Assembly: GCA_019894655.1 (NCBI GenBank)
Contig: JAGXNZ010000414.1
Location: 1-7,928 of the forward strand
Length of the DNA stretch: 7,928 bases
Direction: 5' to 3'
Source of the DNA: Promethearchaeota archaeon
Lineage (GTDB): Archaea; Asgardarchaeota; Lokiarchaeia; Sigynarchaeales; SOKP01
Numbering within the stretch: the first letter of the stretch is position 1; each line of letters begins with the position of its first letter. The position numbers and the translations under genes are program-made. Positions 1 to 6,245 of the stretch are shown here, piece by piece. The notes under the pieces are model-generated. The model did no database searches. It was not told where the DNA came from and was given only the letters and a program-made list of their open reading frames with translations.

Positions 1-1
1 A

Positions 2-286
2 GCATTTATGTATATGCTCACTATGCCTACGAATATGATTGCATCCGTTCTTTTTGGAATAACAGCAATAGGGCTTTTCCTTGCCAAGAGGAAAGATTTA
101 GTGCGAATTACTGGATTGGCTGGGGTATTCCTAGCAATTTCGGCAGGGTTTCCTTTAGCCTTCTATTCCATGTTCTTTTCAGGTGGGGGGCCTAGTTTCT
201 CCATGTTCATCCTGGGTCCAATTGTTAGCAGTTTGGCAGGGATAGGAATATTGCCTTCCAAACTGTGGAATAAAATCATTGGGTAA
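2..286 (+). CDS. Small multi-pass membrane protein, possibly 5'-truncated by the window edge
   Basis: I do not recognise this protein. From the ATG at 8 it is 92 residues with three hydrophobic stretches: about residues 9-26, 33-56 and 63-84. A basic KRKDLVR loop lies between the first two and a basic KLWNK tail follows the third. By the positive-inside rule both would be cytoplasmic, which puts the N-terminus outside. The frame stays open to the left edge (codons at 2-7 before the ATG), so the true start and a further membrane segment may lie outside the window. In-frame alternative starts are the ATGs at 8, 14, 26 and 35; no ribosome-binding site can be judged. The SGGGPSF loop between segments 2 and 3 is glycine-rich. 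Membrane location is well supported; function is unknown. Confidence 0.6.
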   Translation, partial: AFMYMLTMPTNMIASVLFGITAIGLFLAKRKDLVRITGLAGVFLAISAGFPLAFYSMFFSGGGPSFSMFILGPIVSSLAGIGILPSKLWNKIIG

Positions 287-305
287 TACAGATTAAGCAA
301 AATTT

Positions 306-335
306 ATTTTCTTTTTTTTTTATTATTATTCTTTC
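306..335 (+). terminator. T-rich tract, likely archaeal terminator of the membrane-protein gene
   Basis: Twenty bases after the stop codon at 284-286 the + strand carries a run of ten T (312-321) inside a longer T-rich stretch. Archaeal RNA polymerase commonly terminates at U-rich tracts without needing a hairpin. The position directly after the gene fits this role. The call rests on composition and position only. Confidence 0.45.
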
Positions 336-345
336 TCGGTCTTTC

Positions 346-373
346 TTTAATTTGAATTAATTTTCAAATTAAA
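346..373. repeat. Perfect 11-bp inverted repeat in the gap before the GTPase
   Basis: TTTAATTTGAA at 346-356 is matched by its exact reverse complement TTCAAATTAAA at 363-373, around a 6-base centre TTAATT (357-362). It lies about 10-40 bp past the T-tract that follows the membrane-protein gene and about 150 bp before the GTPase start. It could be part of a terminator structure or a dimeric-regulator site. In sequence this AT-rich, a match of this size can also arise by chance. Confidence 0.4.
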
Positions 374-491
374 TTCTGTAACAAATAAGGATAAAAACTT
401 CAAAAATGTAATATAAATAATAAGAAATAGTAATATTTTTTTATTCATTTGGTATAGGTATAGTGCTTAGCAAGTATTTTAACAACTTTCA

Positions 492-499
492 AATTTATT
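492..499 (+). promoter_or_regulatory. Candidate TATA box of the GTPase gene
   Basis: AATTTATT is centred about 31 bp before the GTPase ATG at 527. That spacing would place transcription start only a few bases before the start codon. A weak GGAG (513-516) lies 10 bases before the ATG and would be a usable Shine-Dalgarno element only if the mRNA starts further upstream. Both readings come from motif and spacing alone. Confidence 0.3.
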
Positions 500-526
500 T
501 CAGACTCTAAGTGGAGAATTTAATTT

Positions 527-1078
527 ATGGAAAAACTTAATTTAGCATTCAAAATGTGCATATTTGGGGATGCGAGTGTTGGTAAATCGACATTAATAAA
601 CCGTTATATTACAGATAAATTTGATCGGGACCTCAAGTCGACTTTAGGAGCGGCAATTTTGATGAAATTCATAGAAACGGAAACTATGAAAATAACTCTT
701 CAAATTTGGGATTTTGCTGGCGAGGAGAGATTTAGGTTCCTTTTACCTAACTATGCAAAGGGATCTTCTGCAGCTATTTTTATGTGTGATATTTCTAATC
801 AAGAAAGCATCTGGAATATCAATAAATGGATTTTAGCATTTGAGGAAGGACTTAATACTCAGGATCCTAAATTCCCCTTAATTGTAGTTGGCGGAAAGTT
901 AGATTTAGAAGAACAAAGATCATTTAATAAAAAGGATATTGAAGCTATACTTAGAGTACGAAAAGAATTTGAATACCTCGAATGTTCTTCAAAAACCGGA
1001 GAAAATGTGGATTTATTATTTCAAACTTTAGTCGATAAAATGATGGTTTATGCTGAGATACAAGAAAAAATAAAATAG
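527..1078 (+). CDS. Rab/Ras-family small GTPase (Asgard, eukaryote-like)
   Basis: This 183-residue protein is a single G domain with Rab-like motif order. G1/P-loop is GDASVGKST (14-22), G2 threonine is T39 in STLG, G3 is WDFAGEERF (61-69), G4 is GGKLD (122-126) and G5 is CSSKTG (153-158). It should bind and hydrolyse GTP and act as a molecular switch. Two positions differ from canonical Ras/Rab. The catalytic glutamine after DxxG is glutamate (E66), and the usual NKxD is GKxD (G123). The first could lower or alter intrinsic hydrolysis; the second could weaken guanine specificity. Both may be normal for its archaeal subfamily. The C-terminus (EIQEKIK) has no cysteine motif, so prenyl anchoring as in Rab proteins is not expected. 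A histidine-phosphatase-like gene follows 69 bp later on the same strand and may be co-transcribed. Family call is secure; cellular role is unknown. Confidence 0.95.
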   Translation: MEKLNLAFKMCIFGDASVGKSTLINRYITDKFDRDLKSTLGAAILMKFIETETMKITLQIWDFAGEERFRFLLPNYAKGSSAAIFMCDISNQESIWNINKWILAFEEGLNTQDPKFPLIVVGGKLDLEEQRSFNKKDIEAILRVRKEFEYLECSSKTGENVDLLFQTLVDKMMVYAEIQEKIK

Positions 1079-1147
1079 AAACCATTCTCAATTTTCAGTA
1101 TAAACTTGAATTAACTTTTTTAGTTTTGAACCTTTTGAGTTTATAAG

Positions 1148-1876
1148 ATGGAAGGGGTAAACATTTGGGAAAATGCCGAATGGACCGTACAGGCACGAAA
1201 CATAATAAAAGCTGTTAAACAATTCCCAGAAAGCTCTAAAATAATTCTAGTTCTGCGACATTCTCACAGAAATGATCCTACAGAAACTGAATCGATCCAC
1301 GAATTAAAATTAACACCTCAAGGGCATCAAATTGCTAAAATCTTTGGTCAAAAGTTACCAATTTCAAGAACTATTAGATTGTTTTATAGCGTTGTAGATC
1401 GGTGTCTAGAAACAGCAGAAGATATTTTAACGGGATTTGAAAGCGTTGGAGGAAAGGGAACCTTAAATGGGGCATTAACTCCCCTATTTCATGCGGGAAC
1501 CGCTCCAAAATTCTTTTTAAATCTTTTTAAAAATGAATCTCCCCTCGAATTTATGTATCGTTGGTCAGTTGGTTTTTATTCACCGGATAAAATTACACCA
1601 TTTCAATCATATTGTCAAAATGCAGCAGAAGTTATCTGGAAAGGAATCAACGATACTCAAGAACGAGGAATAGATATCCACATCACGCACGACATCTTTC
1701 TTATCGCGTTAAGATACGGGTGGTTTGGGTTACCTCCTGACCAAGAATGGGTTCCTTTCTTGGGTGGTGTTGCATTCGTTTTATCTGAAAACGAATTACA
1801 GTTATTTGATAAAGATCGATTTCTCTCTATTCCTAATCCTTATTGGTGGAAAACTAAAATTTCACCAGAAATATAG
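1148..1876 (+). CDS. Histidine phosphatase superfamily protein (phosphoglycerate mutase / acid phosphatase fold)
   Basis: The 242-residue protein has the superfamily signatures in order. A strand IILVL (32-36) leads into the catalytic R37-H38, in RHSHR where RHG is usual. LTPQG (55-59) follows, then DRCLETAE with R85 as the second phosphate-pocket arginine, and finally ITHD (179-182) with H181 as the distal pocket histidine. In this family H38 would be phosphorylated during phosphoryl transfer. The spacing R-H-x-x-R and the late HD pair recall the acid-phosphatase branch more than phosphoglycerate mutase, but the fit is partial, so the substrate cannot be named. No signal peptide is present, so it should be cytoplasmic. 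The ATG at 1148 has no clear Shine-Dalgarno element. The gene ends 34 bp from the convergent zinc-ribbon gene. Confidence 0.85.
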   Translation: MEGVNIWENAEWTVQARNIIKAVKQFPESSKIILVLRHSHRNDPTETESIHELKLTPQGHQIAKIFGQKLPISRTIRLFYSVVDRCLETAEDILTGFESVGGKGTLNGALTPLFHAGTAPKFFLNLFKNESPLEFMYRWSVGFYSPDKITPFQSYCQNAAEVIWKGINDTQERGIDIHITHDIFLIALRYGWFGLPPDQEWVPFLGGVAFVLSENELQLFDKDRFLSIPNPYWWKTKISPEI

Positions 1877-1910
1877 AGGAAAAATTTTCACGATTAGGGA
1901 AGTAAAGGGC

Positions 1911-2324
1911 TTAGAACTCAAATCTGCACTTAGTACAGACTTTTTTTTTCATATAAATCCTTCTTGGCACATAGGTAATAATACGAGTTTTATCGTCTAC
2001 TTCTTTTATGGAAAAACCCGCTGCTCCACAATTTGGACATTTTCTTTTATTTTGTCTCATATTTGTATCAGTAGGAGAAACAGTAGCAGCATTATCTTTT
2101 GGTACTTTTATTGTTTCGGCTTGGGGGCTTTTAGATTGAACTGGCCTTGATTGTTGCTGCAATTTCTGAATTTGAGTTTTTAGCAGAAAATTTTCATCTT
2201 GCAACAAAGTTACTTTAATTTCACTTTTCTCCAGAAGTGCGAATAATTCTGAAATCTGTGTTTCCAATTGGCTAAGTTCTTCCTCATAATCTTGCGGCAA
2301 ATCATCTAGATTGTTATACATCAT
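1911..2324 (-). CDS. Coiled-coil protein with C-terminal zinc ribbon
   Basis: I recognise the architecture but not a named family. The 137-residue protein begins with an acidic stretch, then a heptad-rich helix at about 14-58 that should form a coiled coil. A proline/serine/glutamine-rich linker covers about 59-93. A compact C-terminal domain has CPNC (96-99) and CTKC (130-133), four cysteines suited to one zinc ion. The conserved-looking segment between the pairs (KEVDDKT, then a YVPRRIY turn) suggests a real zinc-ribbon fold, not chance cysteines. The likely role is as an oligomeric nucleic-acid or protein adaptor, by inference only. Two adjacent ATGs (2324 and 2321) could start it; the TATA-like box at 2342-2349 fits a leaderless start, slightly favouring 2321. 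A run of nine T on the + strand (1941-1949) encodes three lysines and is a place to suspect indels, but the frame is intact. Confidence 0.8.
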   Translation of the reverse strand: MMYNNLDDLPQDYEEELSQLETQISELFALLEKSEIKVTLLQDENFLLKTQIQKLQQQSRPVQSKSPQAETIKVPKDNAATVSPTDTNMRQNKRKCPNCGAAGFSIKEVDDKTRIITYVPRRIYMKKKVCTKCRFEF

Positions 2325-2341
2325 TTATTCGTATACCTCGC

Positions 2342-2349
2342 TTTATAAA
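2342..2349 (-). promoter_or_regulatory. Candidate TATA box of the coiled-coil zinc-ribbon gene
   Basis: TTTATAAA, a self-complementary TATA-like octamer, is centred 21-25 bp upstream of the two candidate start codons (2324, 2321) on the - strand. This is the spacing expected for a leaderless archaeal transcript. Because the octamer is palindromic, direction is set by the neighbouring gene. Confidence 0.45.
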
Positions 2350-2425
2350 AGATTTGTAGTTCAAAAGCTAAATAAAAATTATGTTAGATTAAAATAAATA
2401 GTTTATTCAACCATGAAAAAAAATT

Positions 2426-2435
2426 GTTTATAAAC
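2426..2435 (+). promoter_or_regulatory. Candidate TATA box of the MscS-like gene, inside a perfect 10-bp palindrome
   Basis: GTTTATAAAC reads the same on both strands. Its TTTATAAA core is centred about 26 bp before the ATG at 2457, the typical archaeal TATA-to-start distance. The mRNA would then begin at or next to the start codon. No Shine-Dalgarno element is present, which agrees with a leaderless message. Confidence 0.5.
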
Positions 2436-2456
2436 GAGAAATCAAAATAAAGAATT

Positions 2457-3224
2457 ATGAAGAAAAAATACTATTTACTCATATATCTAATACTTATCAT
2501 CGTTGCGATATTAGTAATTTACCTTTCTACATGGACGCAAGTAGTCAAAAATTTAATTTTATTGAATATAATTGCTTACATAATAAGAAAACCTCTAATG
2601 AGTATTACATCGTTTATTACTAAAAAGCGTTCTTACCGCACTATTGTATCTATTAGTGTAAATATTTTATGGAGCATTTTTTTATTCTGGTTTTTGATTG
2701 AGTTTGATCCTACACTGTTTTTTGCCATAGTGCCGTTCTTAGTGGTAGCAGTCTCATTAAATTTTAAAAATATCATTAACAATATGGTTTCAGGAGCGCT
2801 TTTATTATCGTCGGACCAATTTGAAATTGGAGATCTAATTGAAACAAATGAAATTCAAGGAATTGTAAAAGAAATCAATTTGAATTATACTAAAATACAA
2901 GAGTTAGATGGAGTAGAAATTATTGTACCAAACAGTAATGTGTATGGTTTTACTACAGTTAAATTCACTCACAATAAATTTAAAATATTTGAACCGTTAA
3001 CAAGGGAAGAATTTCGCAAAAAACGGCATTATAGAGAATATATTAAACTAATTAATAGGATTTTTACCGCAAAAATAAAAACAACGACTTATGTTAAGAA
3101 ATTAGAACTCTTAGGAAGTATAGATCCTAATTTACTTGATGAGAAGTTAATGAATGTCTTTAAAGTGTATGAACAATTATTCGGGATTATGCCCGATTAT
3201 GCTCTGAGAACGACCAAGATATAG
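2457..3224 (+). CDS. MscS-family small-conductance mechanosensitive channel, main part
   Basis: This 255-residue protein is an MscS-like channel that should sit in the cell membrane and release solutes on hypo-osmotic shock. Hydrophobic helices lie at about 5-24, 30-44 and 62-83, followed by the pore-lining segment at about 86-118 (VAVSLNFKNIINNMVSGALLL). The MscS beta-domain follows: FEIGD (122-126), QGIVKEINLNYTKI (134-147), DG (151-152) and the IVPNS turn (156-160). The cytoplasmic alpha/beta domain begins near 210 and carries Y238-EQL-FGI, but the frame stops at 3222-3224 after RTTKI. The strands expected after that point appear in another frame in the next ORF. So the gene is either frameshifted, a sequencing error, or a shortened channel followed by a remnant. 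The essential pore and beta-domain look intact. Confidence 0.85.
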   Translation: MKKKYYLLIYLILIIVAILVIYLSTWTQVVKNLILLNIIAYIIRKPLMSITSFITKKRSYRTIVSISVNILWSIFLFWFLIEFDPTLFFAIVPFLVVAVSLNFKNIINNMVSGALLLSSDQFEIGDLIETNEIQGIVKEINLNYTKIQELDGVEIIVPNSNVYGFTTVKFTHNKFKIFEPLTREEFRKKRHYREYIKLINRIFTAKIKTTTYVKKLELLGSIDPNLLDEKLMNVFKVYEQLFGIMPDYALRTTKI

Positions 3225-3244
3225 TACATACCTATAACTTTATA

Positions 3245-3475
3245 ATGCAAGTACCTTATACACACTTCCGCATTATGATTGATAAATTTAACGAACTTTG
3301 CGCAAAATATGCTGATATTTTTGGTATCAGACTAAGATTTCACATTCTAGAATACAGCAATGAAATTACTGTAAAATTTCGAATCTTAACCTTGGATTCT
3401 AATAAAATACTAAAATGTCAACCAGAATTTGCTAACGATCTCTATAAAGCTATTTTAAGCAAAATAGAGTTTTAA
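3245..3475 (+). CDS. Detached C-terminal part of an MscS-like protein (split or frameshifted)
   Basis: This 76-residue ORF looks like the end of an MscS-type cytoplasmic domain. A helix leads to Y22-ADI-FGI, then beta strands ITVKFRILTL (41-50), then a helix QPEFANDLYKAIL (59-71). The frame differs from that of the preceding channel ORF and is open upstream to about 3173, so a single frame change between roughly 3173 and 3222 would join the two. It also repeats the Y-x-x-x-FGI motif present near the end of the upstream ORF (residues 238-244), with little nucleotide similarity. The simple joined product would therefore contain two diverged copies of the motif. No ribosome-binding site precedes the ATG at 3245, which argues against independent translation. 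It could be a pseudogene fragment. Confidence 0.55.
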   Translation: MQVPYTHFRIMIDKFNELCAKYADIFGIRLRFHILEYSNEITVKFRILTLDSNKILKCQPEFANDLYKAILSKIEF

Positions 3476-3481
3476 TAAATC

Positions 3482-3510
3482 ATAAGATCCTATATTCTTA
3501 TCTTTTTTTA
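3482..3510 (+). terminator. Hairpin plus T-tract terminator after the MscS-like gene
   Basis: ATAAGA (3482-3487) pairs with TCTTAT (3496-3501) across an 8-base loop, and a C followed by seven T comes immediately after (3502-3509). This resembles an intrinsic terminator and starts 7 bases past the stop at 3473-3475. The stem is short and AT-rich, so the T-tract probably does most of the work. Confidence 0.5.
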
Positions 3511-3604
3511 ATTTATAATTTTCTAGGTAAATGTTCATAAAGTAATATGAATTGCATATAGCGTTAATGCAACCTGAAATAATTAAAATAAGAGTAGATT
3601 AAAA

Positions 3605-4972
3605 ATGGAAATAAACAACTCAACAAAAATACTCCCTTTAATTGATAAATATCCAAAAGTCTACGACGAATTATATAAGCTTAATTCTAAAGCTAAGAGA
3701 TTTAAAAATTCAATCGTAAGAAAAACGATAGGAAAAAAAGCAACGCTAGAAATGGTTTCTGTGATATTAGAAGTTCCTTTAGAAAGAATTATTTCAACCG
3801 TTAAGAACGCTATTGAAGCTAGTGCTGATATACCTCCAGAGAAAGATCGAAAAGTAATGTTGAAAAAGCTTTTACTTGACATGCATAAAGGCGTCGATAT
3901 TGAAATATTGAAAGCTCAATTTAAAGAAGCTGTGGGCGACATAACATCTTATGAAATCGCTCAGTTGGAGCAGCAACTTATAGACGAAGGACACTTAGAT
4001 CCAAAAGAGATCACAAAGTTAAGTGATTTACATGTTGAATTATTTAGGGATTCATTAGATATGAAAGAAGAGTATGAAACCATCCCTGGACATCCAATCC
4101 ATACATATTTGCAAGAAAACTTAGAAATTGCGAATTTAATACGACAAATCAGATCAGCCCCCGAATCCGATAAAATTGAACTATTTCGCAAATTAGGGGA
4201 GATTGATATACACTATGCTCGAAAAGAAAATCAGTTGTTTCCATTCCTTGAGAAACATGGAATTTCTGGGCCACCCCAAGTCATGTGGGCTGTTCATGAT
4301 GAGATACGACCTTTGTTAAAGACCACACAAATTGAAGAAATAGAATTAGCTTTACAAAAAATAGTGGATATGATTTACAAAGAAGAACACATTCTCTTTC
4401 CCATGACATTGGAGTTTTTCGACGAGTCAGATTGGGTAAATGTTCGTGAAGGCGAAAAGGAAATAGGCTTTGTATTTGGAGTTACACCCGGCGACCAGTG
4501 GAAGCCAGTAACTACTGCCGATCTTCATAAACCTCTCCCTGCACAATCTGCAAAAGCAGAAGGTACTCTCAATCTCGATATCGGAAATTTAACCATAGAA
4601 CAAATCAATGTCATGTTGAAAACTCTACCTGTAGATTTGACTTTTGTAAACGAGAAAGATGAAGTAGCCTACTATTCCGATGCAGAAGATCGAATCTTTC
4701 CAAGGAGTCGAGGAATCATTGGTCGAACCGTTCAAAAATGTCATCCCCCCAAAAGTGTGGATATCGTAGAAAATATTTTGGAGAAGTTTAAATCAGGAGA
4801 AAAAAAAGTAGCTGAATTTTGGATTCAAGCAGGTGACGCTTTTATACTGATTAGATATTTTGCTATGCATGATGACGCTGGAAAATATGTTGGAACATTA
4901 GAAGTTTCTCAAGAACTTTCTCGGTTAAGATCTCTTGAAGGTGAACGGCGTTTAGTTCAATGGGGCGATTAG
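3605..4972 (+). CDS. DUF438 protein with hemerythrin-like and PAS domains (oxygen/redox/NO sensor type)
   Basis: The 455-residue protein has the classic DUF438 layout. Residues 4-72 resemble a DUF1858-type helical domain (KILPLIDKYPKVYDEL ... ATLEMVSVILEVPLE). Residues about 78-152 match DUF438 (RKVMLKKLLLDMHKG, then LEQQLIDEG). A hemerythrin-like bundle spans about 160-275 with the metal ligands in place: H163/H166, H203 with E208 (HYARKE), H231 and E261-H262 (EEHILFP). A PAS domain fills about 322-442 (LPVDLTFVNEKDEVAYYSD, ending GTLEVSQEL). A di-iron site could bind oxygen or nitric oxide, and the PAS domain could sense another small ligand or bind heme or flavin. There is no kinase, output or membrane domain, so it should be soluble and signal by partner binding. 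No Shine-Dalgarno element precedes the ATG. The gene converges with the PH-like gene, 37 bp away. Confidence 0.93.
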   Translation: MEINNSTKILPLIDKYPKVYDELYKLNSKAKRFKNSIVRKTIGKKATLEMVSVILEVPLERIISTVKNAIEASADIPPEKDRKVMLKKLLLDMHKGVDIEILKAQFKEAVGDITSYEIAQLEQQLIDEGHLDPKEITKLSDLHVELFRDSLDMKEEYETIPGHPIHTYLQENLEIANLIRQIRSAPESDKIELFRKLGEIDIHYARKENQLFPFLEKHGISGPPQVMWAVHDEIRPLLKTTQIEEIELALQKIVDMIYKEEHILFPMTLEFFDESDWVNVREGEKEIGFVFGVTPGDQWKPVTTADLHKPLPAQSAKAEGTLNLDIGNLTIEQINVMLKTLPVDLTFVNEKDEVAYYSDAEDRIFPRSRGIIGRTVQKCHPPKSVDIVENILEKFKSGEKKVAEFWIQAGDAFILIRYFAMHDDAGKYVGTLEVSQELSRLRSLEGERRLVQWGD

Positions 4973-4978
4973 TTTAAG

Positions 4979-4995
4979 TGTGAAATAAATTCACA
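4979..4995. terminator. Inverted repeat between convergent genes, possible bidirectional terminator
   Basis: TGTGAA (4979-4984) and TTCACA (4990-4995) form a perfect 6-bp stem around a 5-base loop. They lie in the 37-bp gap between the stop codons of the DUF438 gene and the convergent gene on the - strand. Position fits a shared terminator, although no strong T-tract follows directly on either strand. Confidence 0.35.
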
Positions 4996-5009
4996 GACTT
5001 ATTCAAACT

Positions 5010-6041
5010 TTAAAAATTTATAGTTTCCTTTCCACAATAAGGACATATTTTAGCGCCATATTCAATAAGATTCTCACAAAAGCGACATTTTATTTTTAAA
5101 CCCCTACGCGATAAGATATTCGCTCCTACTGATAAATCTTCAATAAATTCCTTAGCAGTGTCCTGATTGATAATCAAATAATCGCCATCGATTAAGAAGT
5201 TAAATTCTTTTGCCCATTGGAAAACTTTTTGAGTGAATAATTTTTCATCCATATCTAAGGCCGTTCTAATCATGTCAAGCCTTAATTTGTTTGAAACTCC
5301 CATCATTGACTTAATTCGTCCTACTTTTTCCTGCTCTTCCTTTTCCAGACGGATTTGCTCAGATGATTTGTATGTTTTAGCTTGCTTTAAGAGTTCGTAA
5401 AGTTTTTCTGTTTTTGACTTGTCTTTAACATACATCTTTAATTGTTTTTTGAGCGCCATCAATGTGTAAGATTTACCCTCTTTTATTTGAACATTTACCG
5501 CTGGTCCTATATTTGATGTCTCTATTAAAATTTTAAGAATACTTTGTATTGGTATCTGATAAATTGATTTTTCTGTAAACGGTTTAAAGGATAAAAAATC
5601 TTCGTTTAAAAATATAATACCCCTTTGAGAATCTGATACTGTTTCTCCTTCATTTAAATCGTAACACCTAAAGCTACCAGTTGTCTCAAACAATATTGGA
5701 CTCTCTTTTTTGAATGTCGATCTGGTCAACTGTCTAAAAAGATCTTCAGTAGCTTTCTTAGAGGTTATATGTGAACTTCGCTCTCTCCTATTAGGATAAA
5801 AGGTATAGATTATTCCTTGAACGCTCACTAGTTCTATTGTTGGAAGCTGAAATCTAGTTTTCACTGCGAAATTTTGAATATCGCGCACTCTGAGATGGAA
5901 AGTTATTTTATCTTTTTCAGATTTGAACAAAAACTCCTTTTCTGTTAAAGTAATCGTACCCCTGGACTTTTTTGAGACAAGAGCCATATAGGAAGTTTGT
6001 CCCGTAGTAAAATTGCCAAAGGATTCGAAAAGGATTACCAT
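5010..6041 (-). CDS. Tandem PH/GRAM-like repeat protein with winged helix and C-terminal zinc ribbon
   Basis: I recognise no named family. The 343-residue protein has an internal repeat. VILFESFGNF (2-11) with RGTITLTEKEFLFK (27-40) matches PILFETTGSF (115-124) with RGIIFLNEDFLSFK (140-153). Each repeat continues as short alternating strands and ends in a helix (about 96-106 and 208-221). That pattern of seven or so strands plus a capping helix fits PH/GRAM-type domains, which bind lipids or proteins. A charged helix (225-243) follows, then a winged-helix-like region (about 253-302, LDMIRTALDMDEKLFTQKVFQWAKEF then a GDYLI hairpin). A zinc ribbon comes last: CRFC (319-322) and CPYC (333-336). 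There is no signal peptide or membrane segment. The repeat extends to residue 2, supporting the ATG at 6041. An adaptor role is inferred; the order recalls, without proving, PH-like plus winged-helix proteins of eukaryotic trafficking such as Vps36. Confidence 0.75.
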   Translation of the reverse strand: MVILFESFGNFTTGQTSYMALVSKKSRGTITLTEKEFLFKSEKDKITFHLRVRDIQNFAVKTRFQLPTIELVSVQGIIYTFYPNRRERSSHITSKKATEDLFRQLTRSTFKKESPILFETTGSFRCYDLNEGETVSDSQRGIIFLNEDFLSFKPFTEKSIYQIPIQSILKILIETSNIGPAVNVQIKEGKSYTLMALKKQLKMYVKDKSKTEKLYELLKQAKTYKSSEQIRLEKEEQEKVGRIKSMMGVSNKLRLDMIRTALDMDEKLFTQKVFQWAKEFNFLIDGDYLIINQDTAKEFIEDLSVGANILSRRGLKIKCRFCENLIEYGAKICPYCGKETINF

Positions 6042-6069
6042 TTCACTTTCAATAATAAAAATTTAGTCA

Positions 6070-6077
6070 TATATAAT
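6070..6077 (-). promoter_or_regulatory. Candidate TATA box of the tandem PH-like gene
   Basis: On the - strand ATTATATA is centred about 32 bp before the ATG at 6041. This would give a leader of only a few bases. No Shine-Dalgarno element is visible between it and the start codon. The call rests on motif and spacing. Confidence 0.35.
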
Positions 6078-6089
6078 TTTACATTAAAC

Positions 6090-6126
6090 TTATGATTTAA
6101 AAATAATAATAAAAAAAAAGGGAAAA
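6090..6126 (-). terminator. T-rich tract, likely terminator of the cold-shock gene
   Basis: On the - strand a run of five T, then CCC, then nine T and further T-rich sequence lies about 120-155 bases past the cold-shock stop codon and just before the next gene's promoter. Archaeal termination at U-rich tracts would insulate the two same-strand genes. The 6127-6245 stretch between shows no ORF or RNA gene I can support. Confidence 0.4.
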
Positions 6127-6245
6127 ATCAAAACTAATAAAAAGTAAAAATCTCCTCCCATAGGCATTTTATGCGTTTCTATTTTTCTGACATTTCCTAA
6201 AATATTTCTTTTTTACGCGTTCAAAATTTAATACTACATTAATTT

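Noticed and set aside
1941..1949. A nine-T run as a frameshift or terminator signal
   Set aside because: It encodes three lysines within an intact zinc-ribbon frame, and both CxxC pairs on either side stay in register.
1725..2150. An open frame of 141 codons on the + strand overlapping the end of the histidine phosphatase and the zinc-ribbon gene
   Set aside because: It overlaps two genes with clear motifs and its translation is a low-complexity, aromatic-rich string typical of a shadow frame.
3661..4191. Two open frames on the - strand inside the DUF438 gene
   Set aside because: The + strand coding is confirmed by DUF438 and hemerythrin motifs; the antisense translations have no recognisable content.
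4866..4875. A C-box-like ATGATGA within the DUF438 gene, suggesting a C/D-box sRNA
   Set aside because: It lies inside a coding sequence, with no paired D/C' boxes at the right spacing.
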